Source: Lottia gigantea
Taxonomy: Eukaryota; Mollusca; Gastropoda; Lottiidae
Length of the DNA: 64,000 nt
Direction of reading: 5' to 3'
Assembly (NCBI RefSeq): GCF_000327385.1
Contig: NW_008709614.1
Location: 728,969 to 792,968 of the forward strand
In this document: piece by piece, positions 35,301 through 47,666 of the stretch
How positions within the stretch are numbered: position 1 is the stretch's first letter
Layout: each line of letters starts with the position of its first letter
The notes under the pieces: model-generated
What the model saw: only the letters and a program-made list of their open reading frames with translations
What the model was told of the DNA's origin: nothing
Database searches by the model: none
Translations under genes and position numbers: made by a program

Positions 35301-38300
35301 CTTGACTGCTGTTGATATTTTGATGATAGGTGGTCTTGAAAAATCTATTAAAGAATGGTGTGGAGGTTTCTGTAATCTCAGCATTAGCTCTAGGACTGGT
35401 GTGTACATTGGGAGCAGCTTCTTCCAATTCACAAGTATTCACATCTTGTACACTTGATACATCTAAACTCTGCTGTGCAACACGATATTGGGCAATATTC
35501 ATCTGTTCAGTCTTTATCATACTTATTTCAATTCCATTACTGTGAGTCACAGAAGTGGTCACCTTGGAGTCTCTATCAGAATCTGGATCGTACATGTCAG
35601 AAAATGAACTCTGGCCCAAATCTACCTCATCATTTTCGCTAATTGTCTGCATTTTATATTGGGTTAAGATAGGAAGTTTATTTTTAATGACATTGATTTT
35701 TACTCCACTTTGTCTTTGTGGCCGGAAATCCTCTAAATTATCCCATTCTTCTTCTTCGTAAACCCCCTCTCTTTCTTTAGTCCAGCTATAATCCTGTCCT
35801 TCAGCCATATTGTCAGAATCTAGTGTTATTTCTCTATCTTTAGTTAGAATATAATCAGTTTTTATCTCCTTACTATCAACATTTTCTCCACTACACTCAT
35901 AATAATCAATTGAAGAATCGACCTGCTCTAACAATTGATGAACTAGAGTATTATGTCTAATTAACACTCTATCATCTGATTGGTCAATAAAATTCTCACA
36001 TCTATCAATATATTTTTCTGTAAAAGGAAAATCTAGAATAATAGGGTTGTGATGTGATAGTTTATCTGCTCTAATGTCAGTCACTAGATCAAAACAAACA
36101 TTATTTATGTCCTTCTTTGATATGTTAGCCTGTAAACTTGTAACCACTTCAGTAATAAAATACTCTTTACGATCCACGCCTACCTTAACAACGTCCTCAT
36201 TCCAATTTCCAATTACACTTTTCTCCACTTGCTCAAACGATTTCACATTGTCAATAAATTGTTCACCATTTTCTTCAAGGTCTTTTACACTATCCACAAT
36301 ATCAAACTTTTCAACATGAATTAAAATATCTTCACTGTCAATAATATCACCTGTCTTTGCACTATTTTTAATGGTCTCCTTGTATTGAGTTGTCCCGAGA
36401 GTTTTTTGTGTAGTAATATCTGTGTATAAAACTGTTGAAGTATTTATCTCATCATTTCTACCTGAGTGATCAGTAAAATGTCTGTTATCCCCTAGGCTTA
36501 AATTACTCTCTTCAACTTTTCCCTCCAAAATATTCTCATCATAAGAGATATTGGTAGTAAATTGGTTTGTAGTTAACTCAGTACTCACTACACTAGTGCT
36601 CGTGCATTCAGCTTCATTATAAACAACGACAGTTGTCTCTGTGTCGTGTGTAGGCTTTCCATCAATATTTCTCTGAGAATAATACACAGAGTTTCTGTCG
36701 TCTGCTAGCTCTAATTCATCATTGAATTGTAAACTTAACTCTGATTGGTTAGAAAATGTTAGATTTTGTTCTGCTCTGGTTAAGTTTATGGACTTCAAGT
36801 TTTCGTGTGTGTTTAATACATGTTCTTTGGTAAACAAATTATCTTCTGACATTTGGCACACAGTATCACTGACCATTTGGGTATTGATTGAAATTTCACA
36901 TGAGTTATGTGGTTGAGAGTCACTAATGGGTGATTCATCACATAATTGAACACTTTGATCTCCAAAATGAATTGTTTCAGTTGTAATTTCTTCAATGTTT
37001 TCACTATTATTTTCAATCACAGAATTGATTTGGGTGGAAGCTATGAATTTTTCCCCTGACCTTTGAAATTTATTTTCAGTCTGTTCACTGTAGTCAGTTT
37101 CTATTGATTTCTGCACTATTTCTGAGTCATTATGTTTGCATTCCGATTCACACTCAATATTAACAGTTTCAGTTTCATTGTCAAGATACTGTAAATTGTC
37201 ACCATCTTGCAAGTAAATAGTCTCTACTGTTGTAGTCACATTGTCATCCTCAGATTTTGACTTAAATGTCAAAGTATCTTTATGTTTATCAGGAGTAAAT
37301 GTTGACTTTTCAACAGTTTTCTTTTGAGAAAAGTCATTTTTGTTCCACCATTCGCCACTTTTCCTTTGTTCATGTTCATAAACACCAGGTAAATCAGACA
37401 GGTATGTTGTTTCAACAGATGCTGTCACCATGTCTTCAGAGTCATGATGTGATTTATAACTTTCATGTCGTGAATCAATCCCACTGTCTGTAGAATAGGT
37501 CAGTTTACGTCCTGATTTAAAACCATGATTATTGGTGTTGTAGTTACCATGTTCACTGTATTCAGATTGGTCGGTGTCAGTTCGTATGCTGTCACCAAGA
37601 CAAGAGTCGTATGAAGTTGTACTGTAGTTTCTGTTTGTAGCATTATTATTTTCGATATACTCTTTAATGTCTTCTGTTTTCCGAACCCTTCGTTGTTCTT
37701 GAGCTTCTTTCAATTTGAGCAATTCTTCAGTCAAAATACCAGCATTGATCTGACCTTGAGACAGACGGCGATTTGTGTTAGTAATACAGGACAAAGATTC
37801 ACTTCCATGGTTACCAGAATCTTCTGCCATTTCATTTTCCTCAATTACATCTAGAACATCCAGACGGTCATGTCCTTCTTCTACTTCACTATAACAGAAT
37901 GACCTATCTGCACTACAAATAGAACTTTGTGATTGAGAATCATCATCAATAGCAAATATAGAATCAATTTCACTGATACCACTTTCTGAAGGTGCTACTT
38001 CAGAAAAATATCTTTCTCTGGTCAGAAGGTCATCAAAACTACCAGCCTTACGAACATTGTGGTAGCGTAAATCTTCAGCTGAGGTGTAAGTCTCTGATCT
38101 ACGCAAGTCCATACTAGACATAGCACGTTTTGGTATGGTTGGCATATTGAAATCTGTCTTAATTAATCGTGGAGCCCAATCATGTTCAGTGTTCTTTTTA
38201 CGATTTACATGTAACATTCCACGCGGTGAGGCGTTCATTAAAATATAGTTACGTCCAAAAGGAGAATTTGCATCATCTAACATCGCATCATAAGTGTTAA

Positions 38301-38433
38301 TGTATTGTCTATCACCGTCCACATATATAACCTCACGTTTCGGACGCAAGAAACGTGCATGATCCCTGTACTTCTTCATTCTGTATTGTTCATAATCAGA
38401 GAGTCTGGAACCACTGGGAGGTTTACGATCCAT
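32311..38433 (-). CDS. 2040-residue acidic Ser/Thr-rich repeat protein, single coding exon, unknown family
   Basis: ATG at 38433-38431 opens 2040 codons ending in TGA at 32311. An in-frame stop lies about 55 bases upstream of the ATG, so the start is well placed. Residues 1-150 are basic and Arg/Tyr-rich (DYEQYRMKKYRDHARFLRPK). The centre is acidic, rich in Ser, Thr, Glu and Asp, with two recurrent motifs: (S/T)(S/T)(E/Q)D(I/M/L)TSF/Y, at least seven times between residues about 1200 and 1600, and TxxVET(I/T)YLxD in the first third (near 335, 400 and 485). A Thr-rich stretch precedes a helical, less disordered C-terminus from about residue 1768 (KIQMFIIYQDFAQMRERSRL; CLTKEGDFGSRRLMKYLGRG). 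There is no signal peptide or membrane span. I recognise no domain. The composition suggests an intracellular, heavily phosphorylated scaffold or cytoskeletal protein, which is inference. A 5' UTR acceptor may lie near 39111 (minus TTTTATTTTAG). Confidence 0.9.
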   Translation of the reverse strand: MDRKPPSGSRLSDYEQYRMKKYRDHARFLRPKREVIYVDGDRQYINTYDAMLDDANSPFGRNYILMNASPRGMLHVNRKKNTEHDWAPRLIKTDFNMPTIPKRAMSSMDLRRSETYTSAEDLRYHNVRKAGSFDDLLTRERYFSEVAPSESGISEIDSIFAIDDDSQSQSSICSADRSFCYSEVEEGHDRLDVLDVIEENEMAEDSGNHGSESLSCITNTNRRLSQGQINAGILTEELLKLKEAQEQRRVRKTEDIKEYIENNNATNRNYSTTSYDSCLGDSIRTDTDQSEYSEHGNYNTNNHGFKSGRKLTYSTDSGIDSRHESYKSHHDSEDMVTASVETTYLSDLPGVYEHEQRKSGEWWNKNDFSQKKTVEKSTFTPDKHKDTLTFKSKSEDDNVTTTVETIYLQDGDNLQYLDNETETVNIECESECKHNDSEIVQKSIETDYSEQTENKFQRSGEKFIASTQINSVIENNSENIEEITTETIHFGDQSVQLCDESPISDSQPHNSCEISINTQMVSDTVCQMSEDNLFTKEHVLNTHENLKSINLTRAEQNLTFSNQSELSLQFNDELELADDRNSVYYSQRNIDGKPTHDTETTVVVYNEAECTSTSVVSTELTTNQFTTNISYDENILEGKVEESNLSLGDNRHFTDHSGRNDEINTSTVLYTDITTQKTLGTTQYKETIKNSAKTGDIIDSEDILIHVEKFDIVDSVKDLEENGEQFIDNVKSFEQVEKSVIGNWNEDVVKVGVDRKEYFITEVVTSLQANISKKDINNVCFDLVTDIRADKLSHHNPIILDFPFTEKYIDRCENFIDQSDDRVLIRHNTLVHQLLEQVDSSIDYYECSGENVDSKEIKTDYILTKDREITLDSDNMAEGQDYSWTKEREGVYEEEEWDNLEDFRPQRQSGVKINVIKNKLPILTQYKMQTISENDEVDLGQSSFSDMYDPDSDRDSKVTTSVTHSNGIEISMIKTEQMNIAQYRVAQQSLDVSSVQDVNTCELEEAAPNVHTSPRANAEITETSTPFFNRFFKTTYHQNINSSQEFHLPVATDIDIYSSRQHNVHYKNLKLGEIGNENMGKTFQFVCDRPKIPIEWTQEQTLESKYMSTENKSSERIDFANISHISEPESPYKASCSAEVSLLEDSGYMTYLHEDSPKQSLLDISHDSDSSAYRSVCTAEVNVEIPGEEEKTETMLTSKSGVSLSPSSEISETESGYYTLTRSGKSVVSRQDTTEDMTSFVYEDSDHSLYKDQMFGVMNEESNVQFERIQSQEDITSYSETCHATSHDTSSEYLSGTTISRRDFNRIDSKEATADTLQEFIDFSESLGKSFELEEQKLLSEIESSEETSYVSAGIVASTAYLYTEAATSNEQNSFKTTVIEIFDSSEDLTGCIEFEVDDDGTGRNRRRSILDITKARSTEDLCRNLAADQVFTSRKYSVDVMDVQDGSRLGIRRVRSTEDMTSYKLSSEKTEYSYTMSEMKTHREESGALLHRQLEKANSTEVITSFENTSEATQLSTTTELHTSGMEHGDLKAFRTKQIEKADSTEDITSFENTSEATQLSTTTELHTSDMKQGDLKALRTKQIEKANSTEDITSFERTTEITDNSQLYDSQHAGLKNSRSLRKQTNSQDDEYWTTTTTTTETTTTTHHPGEEWRTDTETIDINYHSSQHDDLQSSTMQNIEQNTENRIETANSINYHLSQHDEIDHTHHGIETTTKMLQERQAPVLKLQHLDSQLESVDTIELLKSSKSFEGGLQQLLSSEGGIDHSEQFESMTDKDRNKIQMFIIYQDFAQMRERSRLKRQLGLLSKQFERLDSVDNSDKSTQLTTIDSFLDQFLNNLQVSEKLEVLKTQFKKVTSFRPVQYYDDDNEIYILMEKFSQILRELELHRDDNKLSAKLTYCLNFLKAKTIDGQFDSLCDFVCVESQKEDMELLQNHLCLTKEGDFGSRRLMKYLGRGFSTDMKTIWRPKLRTCLQTVCEDVELDFNSVSITPHKDENTGKPCCEFHGTDKGLLAELNLWSNQDSVNDLSPTFERRGIIN
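33646..34050. repeat. Three 135-bp tandem coding repeats inside the 2040-residue frame
   Basis: Units starting near 33646, 33781 and 33916 are exactly 135 bp apart (45 codons) and encode copies of STEDITSFENTSEATQLSTT. The first two are very similar; the third diverges at its far end. They correspond to residues about 1461-1596. Confidence 0.9.
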
Positions 38434-41400
38434 ATTGTATATTTTGTTATAATCAAATATATTCCACCGAACTTTTTATCACAATTGATTGTTATCAAAA
38501 TAAACTGGAATTTATTGTATTTAACTCTTCTCCGGGAACCATACTGGAGTTTCAGACACTTTTACTTTCGCAGTCTAATCAGTAATATATTTTTAACTTA
38601 TATTGAGTCCTATTTGTTCTATATACTTCTTAACAGATTACTAGTAATATCACAGTTTATATTAAAGATTTGCTCCAATACATTTTGACAAGGTCCCTTT
38701 TGAATATGTTGAGTTCATGGACCACTAGTTTATAATCTATTCCTTCTTCATTCAATTTTGTATTAAACATGTCCAGTTCTCTGTCAAAATCTAACTAAGT
38801 TTTTGATGAAGGTTTCCTTCTCAGCTTAATCAAAGTTCACAGTTCACATAGAAATCTAATAATCCAGAATAATCCATAGAAAACGTTCAACAAGTTACAT
38901 CAGAGATTAGCTCTTATATGCAAATAACAAATGTTGTTTAGATACCCAATATTCGAATAGTGGAAAAGGTATGTTTTAAACAGCAGTACTTGATGATATC
39001 AGTTCAATGTTGAGTGATTGTTCCAAGTGGTTGTTTATCATGTTAGTTCATTTCTACAATATATGGTATGTTGCTATGATGTGTCTAGCTTCAAATTGCA
39101 TCATTTAACCTAAAATAAAAGTTAAATAACATCTTTTAAATCATTATTGGAAATATCCTTTAGCAAAGAAAAAAACTCCTTCGTCCTCCTACAGATATGC
39201 ATTAAATAATAGTAACACCTACATGTACCTGCCTGCACTGAATATAAAGTAAGCCCATTTTTACTCTTTCTATATCAACCACTAAACACTCCTCAACCAT
39301 GCTGCACTATAATGGCCCACTTGACATCAAAGCAACCCTATAATACAGGGTGAAACTTCGACCACTTAGAGCTTAACATTAACATAATCTTCCAATAAAT
39401 CATACACAGGTTATAATCTTCACACATTAATACATCCTAAACACCTCCTTTACTCTTCACTTGAGCAATCAACCTCTAAATACAACCTGTCCATCAAAAC
39501 AATTTGGTCCACCAGATGAGCCAAGACTGATAAGATTTCTTACTATAACTGTAATATTATCCATCAATTTTCACTTTAATAAATTTCTATACTAAAATTG
39601 CACAATCTTATGTGCTGTGCCCTCAGGCATAACATACTTCATGCATGGTAGACATTTCATGTTGTGTTGTTTTGCATGAAACAATTTTGTTCAATAAGCC
39701 TAATAATTTATTGACAAATTTGGCGCTCAGTAAGAAAATTTTTTATATCATTTGGATGTCCTTTTAAAACATGAGATGTCAAATTTTTCTGGCAACTTAG
39801 ACATTTATAACCAAGTTCATCAACTTAGTTGTGTTTTTTTAATGTAGTTGTCATGTACAGTTCATAAAACTACTAAAATGACCAGTTATTTTGAAACAAA
39901 TGAGGTTTAAACAAAACAAAACCTGTCATATCAAGCTTTCTCAACCCCTTCTTGACCAACTAAGCCGTCTGATATACTAGCAAACTTTTTTATAATGACG
40001 ACATCTTGAATAGCGAATATTCAAGTATGAGAAATGCCATTACATCAATCAACATATAACCTGTATGTAGGTGCAGTAATAAATCAATATTGACAATGAT
40101 TTTCATGAGTGACAAGTAAACACACATAATGCATTTTATATTTTAACTTTGACACAAGATTAACAGTGAATACTCCCAAACCACAAAGTATCAAAATTAC
40201 TTTGAATATACAACCTCTTTCCAAATATCTTGAGTTAGATTGTACAGAAACTAATTTTTCTAACATAGGGAACGTATCTTATTATCTTAACCTTTAACTT
40301 GCACCTTTATTCATTATGAATCTTTACTTTGTGACCTAGGTCAGTGCTTTTATGATACTACATTCTCATCACCATCAAACATAATAATATATCTACCTTA
40401 AATATGTCCAAATATTAATACCAGTATTCATATTCCTCATTTTGTCAGTGTGTTTGTTAGTTTTGTCCAGGTATATCACCCCACTTCTTCTAACTTCGCA
40501 ATATTAAAAGATCTTTTATAGCTAACTAGGCGTAAACATGCCTTTTATAATACATTATGTTTTCTGTGCGATCTTTTTCATAATATTTATAATAGGGGTT
40601 TGAAAAGTCTTTATGTTTACTGTAACTACAACATGTGCCTACATAATATATATTTGATAAAATTCTTGGCTTCGTTTCAAACTTATGTCAATTTTTAACT
40701 TGACCTCCAATAATGAGTTGACAAAAACTTATTTGAACCTCATAATTGAGGTTTTATTGAGGCTTACAGCATAATCTTAGTTATAACATGGTCAAAAATA
40801 TTCAAGAAACTTTATTGACTGAATAACTGACATTTTAAAAATAGTCAAATTATGGCATAATTATAAAGACTCAAAATAAGAGTTTATTAGATTACACTAT
40901 TCATACACAATTAGCACATCTCACATAGCCTCATATTTCTATCATCCTAGCATAGGTTGAAATAATACATTCAAATTTATTAACCCAGTTTCCCCTTGCC
41001 AGTGATGCAGGTCAATGGGGCTGACATGGAAAAAGGCTAGATATGCTGTCTGCCAACATTGTACACTGCATGGCGATTTCGTAAGATCAATCAGGTTCAT
41101 AAAAGCAGGACACAACTCATTCAGACGGAAACAATGGAGAATTCAGAAGAAGGTTTAAATCTTTACTTACACCAAAACTACCTTAGTGAAATTGAATCTT
41201 TTCTATTCAGTCATTGTTTAAACAACACCTGTATTGAAATCTTCAGATAAAATAGGATAAGATATTCAAACTGCAGTCTATGACCTAAAAACTTGTTATT
41301 TTCTTTTTTCTCTTGAAATTATCAAGCTATTTTTGTGAAAAACATCATGGTATTTTTACACACTAATATCCTTGATACTTAGTATTGACAAAAATAATCA

Positions 41401-44400
41401 AACTTTTGATTTCTATTTTTTAACATCAGCAAAATTTACTATCCAATGAATCGATCATGGCATGACCCCAGCAAGTTGATTTGCAATCCTTTGACCATAG
41501 TATTGGCTATAAAAAATACATCCAATAAAACATGTTATGGTGACCCATAAAAACCTATGGTCAAAGCAAACCTATTTGACACATATGATAATATATCTCT
41601 AGGAAAATGACCAGATCTTAACAGGTCAAAGTAGTCCTGTTCTGACAAATATACCAATATAAATATGGTAATAAAATAACAAGAATATCTATCAATCAAT
41701 ATATTGACACCTACACAAACTCAATCTTATATTCAGAATACTGTAGATTCAACAATAGCTCTTGATTTGGATCTATTGGCCTGTCAGGTATGAGACTGGG
41801 GTCACAAAGGTGTCTCTATCTATTGAAATCTTTCAGTAAAAGCCTGTCTGTTTCTTCTGTGGAAAGAGTAAGCACTTTCTGCCAAGCACACTGCACCTAG
41901 AAAGCATTTCTGACTTAAGAGATAAGACTACTTCAAAAAAGTAAAATATGTAACTGCCCAAGATTCTTCATAAAATTGAATTGATTTATATATTCATCAA
42001 TAAAAACTCTGCTACCATTAAAAGTTGCTATTAGATCAATATTTTCATTTAAATTATATAGAGTCATTAACAATGATCTAATTAGAACTCTCATTATCTC
42101 CAAATTGGTTTGGACTTTAAAGTAAACAATATAAACAAGTTCATACAATACATGTTGTTATCTTTATCCAATTCCAAATAACATTTTGAGAAAAATTTTC
42201 AGACTCAACCATATGAACCCCTGACAAAAGTACAACAAATGGTCAGAAATAGAGACAGTAGCTATATGGAAATAAATCTGGAAAGATATATACTAAACAA
42301 GGTATATTTACCTGATAGTTGTTACTTATTTCTTAACCTGTTGACAACTACAATAATTGACTATACTGAACAGACAACTTTAACATATTATTATAATACA
42401 TAGTCAATATTTAAATCAAGCTTTTCAATATAGACTAGCTATCACATAATCTGAAATTGTCTGATTTCTATCACAGGGAGAAAACCTACAATTACACATT
42501 CAAATATCTCTAACATCAACACAATCTGACAAATAATTTGAATTGGATAAGAAGTGAATCTATTTAGGTGTCTTTATCAATCAAATATTAAAGACTGACA
42601 ATGAAAGTTTGAAGTCGTTTCAAATGGATGCTACTCTGTGTCTGGGTTCAATCTTTCCAGAGAGACCACCATTAGACCTCTGACTCTACTGATGAACATT
42701 ATTGTCCCTAAGCATAAGATCATTTGTTTACCTATAACATTTATGTCCTTCAGCTCCAGTTCAAATCCTTATTTCGTTTAATGTCTACTACAAAAGTATT
42801 GTGCTGACTGTCTCATTCGAAACAGGTATACTCAGAGTGTTTCACACTACCATCTATCTTAAACTGATCAATGGTGTATATATTTATTAGACTCTGTCTA
42901 CACTGAATAAATTGAATTATTCAATGTTTTGATATAGTTTAAACAGTTAGTTATATCTCTCTTTATGTTAGCTTTCTATTATCAACATATTCATATTCTA
43001 GATCCCTATTTCAATAGATTTAAAGTCCTTTATTTGCTGGACCTTGTTTATATACTTTACCTATAAATATTAAAGACCATGCAAAATAATGTCAACAATA
43101 TCATTTCTATTCTTCATTTTTCACTGTGTTATTTTTTAGTACACTATATGCAGGTATTCAAGCATGAATATGTAATAATGTTAAACGCCCTTGTCATGTG
43201 AAACATATTAATTATCTGCACAAAACAATGTCATCACAAACTTAACAATGAAAGTTTTAAAGGAAGTGCCTTCAATTGTGTGACAGATACTTTATCAAAT
43301 CTGTAACAGTTTGACACGCTCAGATATTTTGATCTTATCTGGAAGATGGTCAACACAGTAATTAGGCTACACAGAATTTGTAAATAGTCAGAAATTAGTC
43401 CATTATTTTGCTAGTTATATTTATTTTACTCAAAAAGGCACTATATTTTCATTCAATCTGCAGATTACATACTCATGTGCCCTAAGATTCAGTCCAAGAG
43501 CATTTAATTCTAGTGATATTCTATGTAAAGGTATTTGAGGGATGTCCCAATATAGAACCATTACTCATACTGGCAATAATGATATTCAGGATCATGAAAT
43601 GAGATGTATTCAGGAATTAGATGATTTTATTACACCTTCCTCATGGTCTGTTTAACTTTTGATCAACCTGACCTCTACACCCAGTATCAAGGTAACACCT
43701 CTCATATCATTAACAGAATGTCTGTTCTACTTTCACTTTCATATAAAATATCATAATAAACTAGTTCCTTAAAACTTTGACAAAATTTTAAATAAATGGT
43801 AGGCCTACACATGTTGCACATTATATTTCAAGGACAAACTGCAAAAAATGAACCACAATCATGTGTAATACCCCTTCATAAATTATATAATAAATTAAAT
43901 CTATTCAACTCATAAGGCTATCATATACACCATTTAGTAAAATATTTTTCAAAAAGACAGACCAATGCAGTTGATAAATAATTTTGTACATTACCTTTTG
44001 TCAACAACCTCAAACAATGCTGAAACAATGTAGATGAAGCAGAAACAATGTAGGATATAATAATTAAATGATACATGTATTTAATATATTCCATCATGTC
44101 TGTTATTTTAATAATTATGTATATTGAATAATTACAAACATCTGTTTCATATAGATTCTCATGTAGAAATTCATCACAAACATGACAATATGACAATTAA
44201 AATGTGTCAGAGGGTGTAAACATTCACATACATCGACAATGTCAGTGCCAACTAGCTTAAAGATTGCTTGGCACTATGGTGGTTTTCTGCAGTCCAAATA
44301 GTATGACTTTAAAGGAGAACTCATCTGTCTACCAAAAAAATCTAGAGAGAAAATCTGATATTGCAAGCTGACAAATAAAATCAGGAGTCAATTTTAAAAA

Positions 44401-46609
44401 ATTCTAATGTCACTGACAAAATATAGTGAAAATGCCCATACCACCATGTTTCAAAAAATTATAATCAATTATTGAATGAATACTTACCTAGGTAACAGAT
44501 GGTGTATATAGATACAGTTTTAATTATTATTTCAATATACACCTCAGCTATTTCCTATTCACATGTAAATTACAATATATGGTATACTATTTGACCTAAT
44601 TACTATACAGTATCATAATTTATCTGCATATTTACATTTACAGTTCATAATATAGGAAAAAGAAAAATAATTAATAATCTTCCGCAGCTTGCAAGTGACT
44701 AATTCAGTTAACCAACCACATTTCCAAAAGACCATCATCTACATTAGAAACATAAGCGCAATTTCTTTAAATTCATTCAATCTGAATAAAAAGTGAATCG
44801 AGATTATTTTGTGATTTTTGTTGTTGGTGACTCTGTTTTTTATCCATAATCTGACAAAATTTTATTGGTGACAAACACCAGTAAATAAAGTGAACCATTT
44901 ACCTTGGGATTAGGTACATTATCAGAGATTATTGTATTATATCTTGTAATCATATTATAACACCTGGATAACTTTAATAACATAAATAACTATACAAGCA
45001 TTGGAAAACCAATATCTCTTGCATCAATGAAAATATATTTATCACATTTAAAATAACCCTTGACGAATTTCTGATTCATGTATGTTGTCCTTTTCAGAAT
45101 GAAAATCTGGTGTCCTTCATGTCTGCAATTGAATTAAAAGATCATGGTGAAGGTGAAAAGCAGCTAAGATTTCAGGGCATTATCAACTTCACAATTACAA
45201 ATATAATGTCTTCATTGTAAGATGTGGATAACCGCCTTGAAACTTAGACTGCCATTGATACTTGCTTGGTATGTTTCTATTTAATTTGTAGATAAATTTG
45301 ATGTGGATTTCCATCCTGAAAAATGATACATATGGCTGAGATTCAATTCTTATTAAGCTTGATTAAGATAAAATCAATTTGAGCTCCTCTACATTGCTCA
45401 GTTTCAAGTCTGTTGACAGTGTTCTCTGGAAATATGATGTAAATATCTATACTACCAGTGTAAAGGGGGTAACAATGTGACCATAAAAATGCATCAATAG
45501 AAACTAATATCTACCTAGTATTGTGATTGAAATGACAACTGGCCTAGGTCAAGTTATGTTTAGAATGTCAGTCACACTATGTGATTTATTACTTATACTC
45601 AATCAACCGATAACAATTTATTTTTTTAAAGGCATACAGTCTCTTAATCAATTCAAAATTTCCAACAACAAGTCTTTGTGATAGAATTATTTCCACGTAT
45701 ATATTTTGAATTAAAATTTAAAGTAACAATAGTTGAATTTCATTTTCATAATTCAACACTAGTGTGTTTAATTACAACCACTCTTGAAGGATATTTCAAT
45801 TAAAAAATTATATTCTTATATAGAGGACAATATGCCTTTAATATGGTAAGACAGGTGACAGGGGCAATATTCTAACTCAAGCATATACTTATACTAATAA
45901 TATTACCATTTAGTAATATGTTCCTATATACATTAAATATCCAGCAACAATAACAAGAGATATGATTTAATTATACATTTGTACACAAGAATAACACCCA
46001 TTAACTATATATAACCATTTATTTATAATAGATTATACTTATATAAAAACACAGGTAACAATATAGTTGAAAGTTCAACACATGTCAATCAGAGAAAGTC
46101 AAATTTAGTGTACCTAATGGCCATATTGATCTATTTAGATTGAACAGGACTTAAACAAATACGATATTTTCATAAATCCTTGTCACTTAATTCCTCTCTT
46201 TGACAAAATACACTTCCACACTAACAATATATTGAGAAATACAATCATGTGATTAAATATTAGTACATGATGTTACAGAGTAATAAAACAGAAATATAAT
46301 GATGTTTTTAAAAATCTTACTGTATATGTCACCATGTTGATAGTCTAGTATGAAGTGTGATGGTATTTAAATCAATGTCCAGTCCTGTCCATCAGATCAA
46401 TATTTTACCAGGTCGTGTTGATCAGATATGTCAATCAATTTCTTATTGATCTTTGAGTAAAAGTTTTGTTATAATATATGAATTATGGAGAAAAATTGTT
46501 TTAAATTCACTTCTGTCACCAAAAAGTTATTGTTTTGGACAAGATACCTTAATATGTCAAAAGGCAATCTTTTTTCAACAAGCTAATGAAGTCAATTTTC
46601 TACATTTAA

Positions 46610-46740
46610 CCATACTATGTTCAACATCTAATCAAACTATATCAAACTATTTTCAACATCTGACCTTTTTCAACATCTAATCAAACTATTTTCAACATCT
46701 AATCAAATTATTTTCAACATCTAATCAAACTATTTTTGGC
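46610..46740. repeat. Short ~23-bp tandem repeat
   Basis: About four to five copies of a unit containing TTTTCAACATCTAATCAAAC occur here, the last few degenerate. The unit includes AATCAAACTA, also present in every monomer of the 20-bp minisatellite at 17-20 kb. That may be coincidence in AT-rich DNA. Confidence 0.75.
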
Positions 46741-47666
46741 AATGAACCCATCTTGTTTCTTTAGTAAGCAAACTATTTTTGTATATTGAATAACTATTTT
46801 CTACAAACAATCAAACTAGTTTCTACAATAAATCATACTGTTTTTTATTATCAAACTATATTCTACAAGAAACCAAATGAGAAACCAGTTGCCATTGAAA
46901 TATTTGACCTTTTAAAAGCTGATATTCATTTAATGACTTTGTTTTTGAAAATAATTTAGTAAATAATTGAATAGTACCGGAACAAGGAAATCTTGGATCA
47001 AAACGGTACCATAATAAACTGATCAAAAACACTTGTCTAAACAAGTGAGTATTTTTTATGAGAAATGAGAGACAGTCAGGAGAGAAGATAAGATGAATTA
47101 TTTTTCACACCCCACAAGAGTTTGTTTATGTTTTAATCTTGGTCAATATAACATTGTTTGACTTGCTTCCTACAAACATTCCTACTAGAATAGATCAATA
47201 TGATTAAGTTATCTGATAGCAAAATATGATAATATAAAGCTTCCTTTCAAAAATTTCAGATTTATTTTAGTACATTTATGTTTCATGAACTAATTATGGT
47301 AATTTTACAGTCTTACAATTTGTAAGAGAAAATGAACAGTTTATGATGAAAAGGGTACAATTACAGCCATCTGTTTGTACCATCACTCTCTGTTTACAAT
47401 ATTTCTTTGTTATCTTTTCCATAAATGCTGTGTTCCAAACAAATAAACAACAATTAATTGTCAAAATATTTCTCTAATAAATCATATTAAAGATCATAAC
47501 AAATATTCATAGCATTTCTATATCATTAAACTTAAAACCAACAGTTCAAAGATATTTTGATAGCCTTGATAGCAGCCTTGTATCGCACCTAATTTGATTA
47601 AGATGCCTTTTCACCTTGCATGTGATTTCACAATTATGCTTTACAAATATAACTGATATCCCCTTT

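Noticed and set aside
35330-35761. Plus-strand frames within 32.3-38.4 kb
   Set aside because: They are antisense shadows of the 2040-codon minus-strand frame, with no splice sites or recognisable content.
32311-38433. The 2040-residue frame as an upstream part of the PH-actin gene
   Set aside because: The frame ends in a clear stop with no convincing donor before it, and 3.7 kb of non-coding sequence separates it from the PH-actin exons.
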